DNA from: Actinomycetes bacterium
Lineage (GTDB): Bacteria > Actinomycetota > Acidimicrobiia > Acidimicrobiales > Palsa-688
DNA length: 15,602 bases
Assembly (NCBI GenBank): GCA_021808665.1
Contig: JAKBBA010000078.1
Location: forward strand, 1 to 15,602
Reading direction: 5' to 3'
A program made the position numbers and the translations under genes. Of the stretch, positions 6,841 to 14,162 are shown one piece after another. The notes below the pieces were generated by a model. The model was not told the origin of the DNA, searched no databases, and saw only the letters and a list, made by a program, of their open reading frames with translations. Numbering within the stretch: the stretch's first letter is position 1; the number at the start of each line of letters is the position of its first letter.

Positions 6841-7482
6841 ATGACCCCCGGCGTCGCAAACGCATCCCCAGTTCCGACCGAGCGTTGGGTGACCCTCGCC
6901 CGCGAATCGCACCGAAGGTTCTACGACACGGTTCGGGTGCTGCCGCCCGACACTTTCGCGCTGCCGAGCCTTTTGCCCGGGTGGACCGTAGGCCAGGTCG
7001 TGGCACACGTTGCACGCAACGCCGACAGCCACACCCGGCGACTACAGGGGGCGCTCGCCGGCGAAGAGGTCGCCCGCTACCCGGGCGGACCTGCCCAAAG
7101 GAAACGAGACATCGAGGAGGGTTCGCTCCGCCCTCCCGGGGAGGCCGTCAGCGACCTCCTGCGGGCCAACCAGGAGCTGGAGTCCACCTGGGAGCGTTGC
7201 GCCGCCCAGGCCTGGCCGGGCGCGGATCTCTTCGCTGGAGACACCTGGCCGGTGACCGACAGTCCCGTCAGGCGTCTGCGGGAAGTCGAGATGCACCACG
7301 TCGACATGGGCCTCGACTACAGCATCGACTCTTGGCCGGCAGAGTACGTGAGCTGGGAATTGCCGCAGCTGCTGGCGACGGTACCGGGACGTGTCCCCAA
7401 CAGCACCGACGCCCGTAGCCTGGTGGCCTGGCTAGCGGGAAGATCCACCCTGCCAGCGGAGTTTCGCCTCTCAGCCTGGTAG
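6841..7482 (+). CDS. Mycothiol-dependent maleylpyruvate isomerase family protein (DinB-like fold)
   Basis: This is a 213-residue protein whose N-terminal four-helix-bundle domain resembles mycothiol-dependent maleylpyruvate isomerase. Signature stretches are LLPGWTVGQVVAHVARNAD (44-62) and LREVEMHHVDMG (146-157). From memory, the Corynebacterium glutamicum enzyme binds zinc through His52, Glu144 and His148. The same three residues appear here shifted by exactly four, as H56, E148 and H152, so the metal site looks intact. The conserved C-terminal region is present to LPAEFRLSAW. Proteins of this family use mycothiol as cofactor, and only a few have a proven isomerase role; others are uncharacterised thiol transferases. 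I chose the ATG at 6841 because the in-frame upstream extension overlaps the start of divergent rsgA. It lies 86 bp before the carboxylase operon on the same strand. Confidence 0.82.
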   Translation: MTPGVANASPVPTERWVTLARESHRRFYDTVRVLPPDTFALPSLLPGWTVGQVVAHVARNADSHTRRLQGALAGEEVARYPGGPAQRKRDIEEGSLRPPGEAVSDLLRANQELESTWERCAAQAWPGADLFAGDTWPVTDSPVRRLREVEMHHVDMGLDYSIDSWPAEYVSWELPQLLATVPGRVPNSTDARSLVAWLAGRSTLPAEFRLSAW

Positions 7483-7484
7483 GC

Positions 7485-7522
7485 GAACTTCCTGGACACG
7501 AACCTCCTGGGAAGGTTAACCT
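7485..7522 (+). promoter_or_regulatory. Direct repeat plus palindrome upstream of the carboxylase operon
   Basis: GAACTTCCTGG (7485-7495) recurs as GAACCTCCTGG (7500-7510), 15 bp start to start with one mismatch. It is followed by the perfect 10-bp palindrome AGGTTAACCT (7513-7522), whose AACCT half also occurs at 7501-7505. All lie in the 86-bp spacer before the carboxyltransferase start. This is a candidate operator for control of the branched-chain acyl-CoA operon. Confidence 0.35.
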
Positions 7523-7568
7523 CATCTTTGTCAAGCGCTAGTGCCTCGACCGGACGAAGGGTGCAACC

Positions 7569-9173
7569 TTGGAGCAACTACTGACCAAGGTGAACGTCGG
7601 GACGGAAGCGTTCAAGGCGAACTCCGAAGCTCAACGAGTCTTGGCCGCCGAACTAAAGAGCCGTCTGGTTGCGATGTCGGCCGGCCCCGAGAAAGCGCAG
7701 CTGAGGCACCTGGAACGAGGACGTCTGCTCCCCCGGGACCGGATCGACCACCTGCTCGACGACGGCAGCCCGTTCTTGGAACTGTCGCCGCTGGCTGCTT
7801 ACGGAATGTACGGCGGCGACGCCCCCGGATCCGGTCTTATCACCGGTATCGGAAAAGTATCCGGCCGTCTTTGCATGATCGTGGCCAACGACCCTACGGT
7901 CAAGGGCGGGACGTACTACCCGGTTACGGTGAAGAAGCACCTAAGGGCACAGGAGATCGCCGGGCAGAACCGTCTTCCCTGCGTATACCTTGTCGACTCG
8001 GGCGGGGCGTTCCTACCCCTCCAAGACGAGGTGTTCCCAGACCGCGAGCACTTCGGCCGGATCTTCTACAACCAGGCGAAGTTGAGCTCCGCCGGTATCG
8101 CCCAGATCGCCGCGGTGATGGGGTCTTGCACCGCTGGGGGTGCGTACGTTCCGGCTATGGCCGACGAGACCGTGATCGTCGCCGACCAGGGGACGATCTT
8201 CCTGGGCGGACCTCCCCTGGTGCAGGCCGCCACCGGGGAGGTGGTGTCCGCCGAGGAGCTGGGGGGTGGTCTGATGCACGCGCGCGCCTCCGGCGTGGTG
8301 GATCACCTGGCCGACGACGACGCCCACGCCCTGCGGATCCTCCGCTCGATCGCTGGGACGCTCCCTGAACGCCCCGCGCCGCCTTGGCCGCTGGAGACAC
8401 CCATAGACCCTCTCTACGACCCGGAGGAGATATACGGGGTGGTACCCACCGACCTGCGGGTGCCGTACGACGTGCGCGAGGTGATCGCAAGGCTGGTGGA
8501 CGGCAGCCTCTTCGGGGAGTTCAAAGCTCTTTACGCCACGACGCTCGTGACGGGCTTCGCCCGCATCCACGGCCACCCGGTGGGCATCGTCGCCAACAAC
8601 GGAGTGCTTTTCTCCGAGTCCGCTCTCAAAGGCGCTCACTTCATCGAGCTGTGCGATCAGCGTCGGATCCCGCTTTTGTTCCTTCAGAACATCACCGGGT
8701 TCATGGTCGGCCGGGACTACGAGGCGGGCGGGATAGCCAAGCACGGAGCGAAGATGGTGAACGCCGTCGCCTGCGCACGGGTACCCAAGCTCACGGTCAT
8801 CATCGGAGGGTCTTTCGGGGCGGGCAACTACTCGATGTGCGGGAGGGCTTACTCGCCCCGCTTCCTTTGGATGTGGCCCGGCGCGAGGATATCGGTCATG
8901 GGCGGGGAGCAGGCGGCTTCGGTGCTCGCCACCGTGAAACGCAACCAGGTTCAAGAAGCCGGCGAAGTCTGGGCCCCTGAGGACGAGGAGGATCTGAAGG
9001 CGCCCATCAGGGAACGCTACGAGCACCAGGGCAGCCCGTACTACTCGACAGCTCGGCTGTGGGACGACGGTGTCATCGACCCCGCCGACACGAGAACCGT
9101 GCTCGGCTTGGCGCTGTCAGTCTGCGCCGGCGCCGCCCTAGACGACGTCTCCTACGGCGTGTTCAGGATGTAG
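7569..9173 (+). CDS. Methylcrotonyl-CoA carboxylase-type carboxyltransferase (beta) subunit
   Basis: This 534-residue protein transfers carboxyl from carboxybiotin to an enoyl-CoA; methylcrotonyl-CoA to 3-methylglutaconyl-CoA is the best guess. The N-terminal carboxyltransferase half contains [38 protein letters not shown] and [14 protein letters not shown]. The C-terminal half contains [55 protein letters not shown] and [12 protein letters not shown]. These are methylcrotonyl-type rather than propionyl/acetyl-type signatures. The usual LGGADxH stretch reads LGGGLMH here. Geranyl-CoA carboxylase is close in sequence and cannot be excluded. The TTG start at 7569 has GAAGGG 7 nt upstream. The stop is 3 nt before the alpha-subunit start, so the two are translationally coupled. 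Confidence 0.93.
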   Translation: MEQLLTKVNVGTEAFKANSEAQRVLAAELKSRLVAMSAGPEKAQLRHLERGRLLPRDRIDHLLDDGSPFLELSPLAAYGMYGGDAPGSGLITGIGKVSGRLCMIVANDPTVKGGTYYPVTVKKHLRAQEIAGQNRLPCVYLVDSGGAFLPLQDEVFPDREHFGRIFYNQAKLSSAGIAQIAAVMGSCTAGGAYVPAMADETVIVADQGTIFLGGPPLVQAATGEVVSAEELGGGLMHARASGVVDHLADDDAHALRILRSIAGTLPERPAPPWPLETPIDPLYDPEEIYGVVPTDLRVPYDVREVIARLVDGSLFGEFKALYATTLVTGFARIHGHPVGIVANNGVLFSESALKGAHFIELCDQRRIPLLFLQNITGFMVGRDYEAGGIAKHGAKMVNAVACARVPKLTVIIGGSFGAGNYSMCGRAYSPRFLWMWPGARISVMGGEQAASVLATVKRNQVQEAGEVWAPEDEEDLKAPIRERYEHQGSPYYSTARLWDDGVIDPADTRTVLGLALSVCAGAALDDVSYGVFRM

Positions 9174-9176
9174 GCG

Positions 9177-11216
9177 GTGTTCGACTCTGTCCTCATCGCC
9201 AACCGCGGCGAGATCGCCGTTCGGATTATCCGCACGCTGCGCAGGCTCGGCGTGAGGTCCGTCGCTGTGTTCTCCGACGCCGACGCCGGCGCCCGTCACG
9301 TCGTCGAAGCCGACGCGGCGCTCAGGATAGGCCCGGCGCCAGCACGCAACAGTTACCTCAGCGTCGAGCGGCTGCTCGAAGCTGCCTCCGCCTCGGGCGC
9401 TCAGGCGATCCACCCGGGGTACGGCTTCCTCGCGGAGAACGCCCGCTTCGCCGCAGCGTGCGCCGAAGCCGGGATCGTCTTCGTAGGCCCACCACCGGGT
9501 GCTATCGAAGTAATGGGCGACAAGATCAGGGCGAAACGCACGGTGAGCGTCGCTGGGGTTCCCGTAGTCACCGGCGTCGGGGAGCCCGGCATGAGCGACC
9601 GGGACCTGATCGCCGCCGCAGACCGAGTCGGCTTCCCTCTCCTGGTGAAGCCGTCCGCCGGCGGCGGCGGGAAAGGCATGCACGTCGTCGTGAGCCCCGG
9701 CGGGCTGGAAGAAGCCATCGGACGGGCCCGTCGGGAGGCATCTTCGGCGTTCGGCGACGACACGCTGCTCCTAGAACGCTACTTGACCGACCCCCGCCAC
9801 ATAGAAGTGCAGGTCCTGGCGGACAGCACAGGGACCACGTTGCATCTAGGCGAGCGGGAATGCAGCCTGCAACGCCGCCACCAGAAGATCGTCGAGGAAG
9901 CACCTTCGACGCTCCTCGACGAGCGCACAAGGCGCTCCATCGGCGCGTCTGCCTGCCAGGCCGCCAAGGCCGTCGGCTACACCGGGGCTGGGACGGTCGA
10001 ATTCATAGTCTCCTCGGAAGACCCCGACGCTTTCTACTTCATGGAGATGAACACCCGGCTGCAGGTGGAGCACCCGGTAACGGAGGCCGTGACCGGACTG
10101 GACCTCGTCGAGCAGCAGTTACGCGTCGCTGCCGGCGAGGCTCTCGGCTTCTCGCAGAGCGAAGTTCGTATCGACGGGCACGCTATCGAAGCTCGGCTTT
10201 ACGCGGAGGACCCGGCCAGGGGCTTCCTGCCCACGGGCGGCAAGACCCTGCTCGTCCGGGAACCACAAGGCGATGGCATAAGGGTCGACAGTTCCCTGCT
10301 CGAAGGCGGCGAAGTAGGCACGGCCTACGACCCGATGCTCGCCAAGGTCATAGCGTGGGGACCCGACCGGGCCACCGCCTTGGCGCGCCTGGATCGGGCG
10401 CTGGCCGCCACGACTATCCTCGGCGTGACCACGAACGTCGCCTTCCTACGCTCTTTGTGCAAACACCCCGACGTGCGCAGCGGGCAACTCGACACGGGCC
10501 TCATCGAAAGGAACTTGGGTGACCTCACGCGACGTGAAGTCCCCGCCGAGGTGATCGGCGCTTACGGTCTGCTCCGACTCGAAGCAGCCTGGACCGCCTC
10601 TACTTCCCCGAGCGGAGCTGGACCGCTCGACCTGTGGAAGGCTCCCACAGGCTGGCGGCACGTCCATCCGCGGCCTCTCAGATACACGGTCAGCGCCGGC
10701 GGAGCTCCACCGGTGACCGTCGAGGTCTCCGGCACCGTCCATTCCGCCCGCGTGAAGGTCACCGGCGGGTCGGCACCCAACGAGACCTGGGAGTCTCACG
10801 CCCGGCTTGTCAACGCTGGGACCTATCAAGTGATGGAGCTCGGCGGGTCGACGTTTCATGTCCTCGGCGTGCGCGACGGGTCGACTTGGTGGGTCGACTT
10901 GGACGGGGAAGCCTGGCCCGTCTACGCGGTCCTACCCGAAGAGCGCGCCAGCGGCCACTCGGCGGGCGGCCACGACATCCTCAGCCCGATGCCGGGTACG
11001 GTCCTCTCGGTGAAAGTCCGCTCCGGGGACACTGTCACCGCAGGTGACGCGGTGGTAGTCGTGGAAGCAATGAAGATGGAGCACACCCTCACCGCCGGCG
11101 CGGACGGCATCATAGAACTTCATGTAGCGGTCGGCGACAAGGTCTCCCTCGGCCAACTTGTGGCACGAACAGTGACTGACATGTTCGACGGCGGCAACGA
11201 CGAAGCAGAAAGGTGA
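9177..11216 (+). CDS. Acyl-CoA carboxylase alpha subunit: biotin carboxylase plus biotin carrier domain
   Basis: This 679-residue subunit carboxylates its own biotin using ATP and bicarbonate. The biotin carboxylase N-domain begins FDSVLIANRGEIAVRIIRT (2-20), and HPGYGFLAEN is at 79-88. The ATP-grasp glycine loop AGGGGKGMH is at 161-169. ERECSLQRRHQKIVEEAP (226-243) and the catalytic MNTRLQVEHPVTE (291-303) follow. The C-terminal carrier domain ends with EAMKMEH, where K633 is the expected biotinylation site. The region between about 450 and 600 is the methylcrotonyl-type linker that contacts the beta subunit and is less conserved. The start is GTG, 3 nt after the beta-subunit stop. The gene order beta-alpha-dehydrogenase matches actinobacterial accD1-accA1-acyl-CoA dehydrogenase clusters. 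Confidence 0.94.
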   Translation: MFDSVLIANRGEIAVRIIRTLRRLGVRSVAVFSDADAGARHVVEADAALRIGPAPARNSYLSVERLLEAASASGAQAIHPGYGFLAENARFAAACAEAGIVFVGPPPGAIEVMGDKIRAKRTVSVAGVPVVTGVGEPGMSDRDLIAAADRVGFPLLVKPSAGGGGKGMHVVVSPGGLEEAIGRARREASSAFGDDTLLLERYLTDPRHIEVQVLADSTGTTLHLGERECSLQRRHQKIVEEAPSTLLDERTRRSIGASACQAAKAVGYTGAGTVEFIVSSEDPDAFYFMEMNTRLQVEHPVTEAVTGLDLVEQQLRVAAGEALGFSQSEVRIDGHAIEARLYAEDPARGFLPTGGKTLLVREPQGDGIRVDSSLLEGGEVGTAYDPMLAKVIAWGPDRATALARLDRALAATTILGVTTNVAFLRSLCKHPDVRSGQLDTGLIERNLGDLTRREVPAEVIGAYGLLRLEAAWTASTSPSGAGPLDLWKAPTGWRHVHPRPLRYTVSAGGAPPVTVEVSGTVHSARVKVTGGSAPNETWESHARLVNAGTYQVMELGGSTFHVLGVRDGSTWWVDLDGEAWPVYAVLPEERASGHSAGGHDILSPMPGTVLSVKVRSGDTVTAGDAVVVVEAMKMEHTLTAGADGIIELHVAVGDKVSLGQLVARTVTDMFDGGNDEAER

Positions 11217-11223
11217 CATTGAA

Positions 11224-12360
11224 GTGGACACTCTCCTCAGCGACGAACTAGAGATGTTCCGCCGTACAGTCGAGGATTTCGCCAGGACCACGGTCGCCCC
11301 AGTCGCCGCCGTGCACGACCGCGAGGGGTCCTTCCCCTACGAGGTTGTAGAAGAGATGGGACGCCTAGGACTGTTCGGGCTTCCGTTCCCCGCCGAGTAC
11401 GGGGGCATGGGAGGAGACTTCTTCGCCCTCTGCCTCGCCATCGAGGAGCTCGCCCGTATCGACCAGAGTGTTGCTATCACCCTCGAAGCAGCCGTGTCCC
11501 TAGGCGCCATGCCCATATACCGTTTCGGCACCGAGGAGCAAAAGCAGCGCTGGCTCCCCGACCTGCTCTCCGGTCGGGCGCTGGCAGCGTTCGGCCTTAC
11601 AGAGCCAGGCGCCGGCAGTGACGCCGGGGGAACACGCACCACGGCCCGCCTACAGGACGGCCAGTGGGTGATAGACGGCTCGAAGGCGTTCATAACCAAC
11701 TCCGGGACCAGCATCACTAAGCTGATTACAGTCACGGCCGTCACCGGACCGGGACGCGAGATCAGCGCCATCGTCGTTCCCACCCCTGCCGGCGGGCTCA
11801 CCGTGGAGCCCGCCTACTCCAAGGTCGGATGGCATGCGTCTGACACGCACCCGCTCAGCTTCGACGGCGTCCGCGTCCCAGAGGAGAACCTGCTCGGAGA
11901 GCCTGGGCGCGGCTACGCCAACTTTCTGCGCATCCTCGACGAGGGCAGGATCGCTATAGCGGCTCTAGCGGTCGGGGCAGCTCAGGGCTGCCTCGACGAG
12001 TCCGTCCGCTACGCGAAGGGACGCGAGGCCTTCGGACGTCCGATCGGTGCTAACCAGGCGATCGCTTTCAAACTAGCCCGCATGCAGGCCCGGGCTCACA
12101 CCGCCCGTCTCGCCTACTACGACGCAGCTGCCCGGATGAGCGCCGGTCTGGCCTTCAAAACCCAGGCTTCGATAGCCAAGCTCGTCGCGAGCGAGGCGGC
12201 CATGGACAATGCGCGCGACGCAACCCAGATATTCGGCGGGTCCGGTTTCATCAACGACACGCCGGTCGCCCGCCACTACAGGGACTCCAAGATCCTCGAG
12301 ATCGGCGAGGGCACCAGCGAAGTGCAGTTGATGCTCATAGCCCGCGACCTCGGGCTCTGA
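11224..12360 (+). CDS. Acyl-CoA dehydrogenase, short/branched-chain type
   Basis: This is a 378-residue FAD flavoenzyme oxidising an acyl-CoA to its 2-enoyl-CoA and passing electrons to electron-transfer flavoprotein. FAD-contact motifs are FGLTEPGAGSDAGGTRT (123-139) and AFITNSGTS (155-163). REAFGRPIGANQAIAFKLA and QIFGGSGFINDTPVARHYRD follow. The catalytic base appears to be E362 in EIGEGTSEVQ, the position used by short-chain and medium-chain enzymes. Isovaleryl-CoA dehydrogenases instead have their base in the LDLER helix; the matching stretch here is LDEGR (238-242), with Gly at that place. It therefore resembles the broad branched-chain AcdH/FadE19 type. GTG at 11224 follows the alpha-subunit stop by 7 nt and has AAAGG about 10 nt upstream. 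It is the last intact gene of the operon. Confidence 0.92.
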   Translation: MDTLLSDELEMFRRTVEDFARTTVAPVAAVHDREGSFPYEVVEEMGRLGLFGLPFPAEYGGMGGDFFALCLAIEELARIDQSVAITLEAAVSLGAMPIYRFGTEEQKQRWLPDLLSGRALAAFGLTEPGAGSDAGGTRTTARLQDGQWVIDGSKAFITNSGTSITKLITVTAVTGPGREISAIVVPTPAGGLTVEPAYSKVGWHASDTHPLSFDGVRVPEENLLGEPGRGYANFLRILDEGRIAIAALAVGAAQGCLDESVRYAKGREAFGRPIGANQAIAFKLARMQARAHTARLAYYDAAARMSAGLAFKTQASIAKLVASEAAMDNARDATQIFGGSGFINDTPVARHYRDSKILEIGEGTSEVQLMLIARDLGL

Positions 12361-12363
12361 TCG

Positions 12364-12610
12364 ATGCGCTCGGTGTGCGTGTTCAGCGCGTCGAGCCCCG
12401 GCGGCCGACCTGAGTACCTGGATGCACTCCAAACCCTGCGGCCTCCTCGACGTCGCCGGGTACTACCGGCTGCTGCTCGACTTTCTCGACCACGCGGTCA
12501 CGGAACGCTTCGTACGTCCGCAGTACCGCAGCCTGCTTTTGACCGACGTCGACGCCGGACGGCTTTTGGACTCCATGCTGCTACACGGGTCACAGGAGGC
12601 CGGCGTCTAA
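12364..12610 (+). pseudogene. Deletion remnant of a LOG-family (TIGR00730) phosphoribohydrolase gene
   Basis: LOG-family proteins (about 180-195 residues) cleave nucleoside 5'-monophosphates such as cytokinin precursors. Here the start is intact: the ATG at 12364 begins MRSVCVFSASSPGGRPEYLDA, matching the family N-terminus. At about 12416-12427 the sequence jumps into another frame and continues as HSKPCGLLDVAGYYRLLLDF, then FLDHAVTERFVRPQYRSLLL, ending at TAA 12608-12610. That is the family C-terminus. Around 110 residues are missing, including the PGGxGTxxE substrate site, and the two pieces are out of frame. The ATG is 3 nt behind the dehydrogenase stop, so the intact gene was probably the operon's fourth member. 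The end overlaps the convergent photolyase gene by 21 bp. A sequencing or assembly collapse is an alternative explanation. Confidence 0.75.
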
Positions 12611-14140
12611 AAGCCGCAGTACCTCCTCGGACCGGGACCGGACCCCTTCGATATCTCCGAGACGGTCGACGCCTTTAACCTGCCGGCTCATGCGAGGGTT
12701 GGCAACGAAAGTGCCGCTGTGGGTGTCCAGGAACGACCAGTACAGCGTGGTAAAAGGGCAGGCGTCGTCGCCGACGCGTCTGCGGGGATCGTAACGGCAC
12801 CCGTCGCAGTAGTCGCTCATCCGCCTTATGTAAGCGCCGCCCGACACGTACGGTTTGGTGGCCATCATCCCCCCGTCCGCGTGCAGTCCCATGCCGATCA
12901 CGTTCGGGAGCATCACCCACTCGGCCCCGTCGACGAACATCTCCCACATCCACGCGACCACCTCCTGCGGGTTGACACCAGCGAGGGTGCACAAGTTCGC
13001 GAGGATCATCAGCCGCTGGATGTGGTGCACCCATCCGTGGCGGTGAACGTCTCCCACCGTCACCTGGACGCAGCGCATCGCCGTCTCCCCCCGCGACAGC
13101 GCGGGCGGCAGCGGCCGTTCTGCAGCGAGAGCGTTCAGCTCCCCGTAGCCGGGACCCCACAACCAGTACAGCCCGCGGACGTACTCTCGCCAGCCGATCA
13201 CCTGGCGGATGAACCCTTCGGCTGAGGCGACGCTCACCCGCCCGTCCCTGTAGGCACTCTCCACCGACTGGCACACCTCGCGGGGGTGCAGCAGCCCCAG
13301 GTTGAGAGCCTGGGACAGCATCGAGTGCGCCATCGTCGGCTGACCGGCGAGCATGGCATCCTCGTAGGGGCCGAAGCGGTCGAGGCCCCCGGCGACGAAA
13401 GACTCCAAACGCGCCAGAGCGCCCGCCCGGTCGGTCGCCCACCACCCGTTCGGCTCTTCACCGACAGCTCCGCCGGGAAGCGACGCCAGGATCCGCCCGT
13501 CGAGGTCGTCAAGGGGGTCCGAAACTACGCCCGGCCAGTCGACCGGCTCACGCGGCGGCGGTAGCCGGTTGTCGTGGTCGAAGTTCCACCTGCCGCCGCA
13601 CGGCTGGTCGCCGTCCATGAGGATACCCAACCGCCTACGCTGCCACCTGTAGAAGTCCTCCATGCGCAGACGTCCCCGCACCCCACCGCCACCCGCCGCC
13701 CAACGGGCGAACTCCCCTGTGGTGGTGAGGAACAGGTTCGACTCGACCACTTCCAGGCCCACACGGCGTGCCAAAGCACGGCCGGCGAATGACTCCGGGG
13801 CCATGACGCGCACCACCGTAGGGCGGTACTCGGCGCGATGCGCCGTGAGGCCGTCCTCGAAGGTTGCCGCCTGGCGTTCGTCGACTTCGAATCCCTCAGC
13901 GCGCAGCTCGGCGGCGAACCGGGCCATGCCGGCGAGGATGGCGTGCAGACGCTGACGGTGCCACGGCCTCGCCATGACCTTCGCCTCGCTTCGTACCATC
14001 AGAACCACCGTCGACGCAGGGTCGGCACCCTCAAGGGAGGATATGGAGCGGTTCAGCTGATCCCCTAGCACCCAGACGGTCGTGCGCTTGGCCGTCGTGC
14101 GCTTGGCCGCCTGCGGGGCTCCCGGGATCCTGGCTGTCAT
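12590..14140 (-). CDS. FeS-BCP/PhrB-type cryptochrome/photolyase (deoxyribodipyrimidine photolyase-related protein)
   Basis: This 516-residue flavoprotein belongs to the iron-sulfur bacterial cryptochrome/photolyase group, whose studied member PhrB of Agrobacterium repairs (6-4) photoproducts by light. The N-terminal Rossmann-like antenna domain starts VWVLGDQLN (22-30). The FAD-binding helical domain includes FGPYEDAMLAGQPTMAHS (256-273), IGWREYVRGLYW (315-326) and WMWEMFVDGAEWVMLPNV (397-414). Four cysteines for a [4Fe-4S] cluster are present: C357, C445, C448 and C461. These match the PhrB ligands I recall (350, 438, 441, 454) with a constant offset of seven. Residues 12-21 are a tandem AKRTTAKRTT, encoded by a perfect 15-bp repeat. 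The ATG is 22 nt after the hydratase stop, suggesting one transcript. It shares 21 bp with the convergent LOG remnant. Confidence 0.93.
   Translation of the reverse strand: MTARIPGAPQAAKRTTAKRTTVWVLGDQLNRSISSLEGADPASTVVLMVRSEAKVMARPWHRQRLHAILAGMARFAAELRAEGFEVDERQAATFEDGLTAHRAEYRPTVVRVMAPESFAGRALARRVGLEVVESNLFLTTTGEFARWAAGGGGVRGRLRMEDFYRWQRRRLGILMDGDQPCGGRWNFDHDNRLPPPREPVDWPGVVSDPLDDLDGRILASLPGGAVGEEPNGWWATDRAGALARLESFVAGGLDRFGPYEDAMLAGQPTMAHSMLSQALNLGLLHPREVCQSVESAYRDGRVSVASAEGFIRQVIGWREYVRGLYWLWGPGYGELNALAAERPLPPALSRGETAMRCVQVTVGDVHRHGWVHHIQRLMILANLCTLAGVNPQEVVAWMWEMFVDGAEWVMLPNVIGMGLHADGGMMATKPYVSGGAYIRRMSDYCDGCRYDPRRRVGDDACPFTTLYWSFLDTHSGTFVANPRMSRQVKGVDRLGDIEGVRSRSEEVLRLLDAGLL
14079..14108 (-). 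repeat. Perfect 15-bp tandem duplication in the photolyase 5' coding region
   Basis: GTCGTGCGCTTGGCC on the + strand occurs twice back to back (14079-14093 and 14094-14108). It duplicates the five residues AKRTT in frame near the protein N-terminus. This looks like a replication-slippage product, and copy number may vary between strains. Confidence 0.85.
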
Positions 14141-14162
14141 ACCGTCCCGCCTTGTCGTCGTC

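Noticed and set aside
6760..7032. A 91-codon N-terminal extension of rsgA
   Set aside because: It overlaps the start of the divergent maleylpyruvate-isomerase-like gene and is not part of the RsgA fold. The ATG at 6759 has a strong ribosome site.
8013..9026. A 337-codon - strand open frame opposite the carboxyltransferase gene
   Set aside because: It is the antisense shadow of a strongly conserved gene and shows no family signature.
9059..10522. A 487-codon open frame on the + strand overlapping the carboxylase alpha gene
   Set aside because: Its composition is dominated by Arg and other out-of-frame GC-rich codons. It is a shadow of the biotin carboxylase gene, which has every expected motif.
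12675..13445. A 256-codon - strand open frame inside the photolyase gene
   Set aside because: It is in another frame of the photolyase, Arg/Gly-rich and without motifs.
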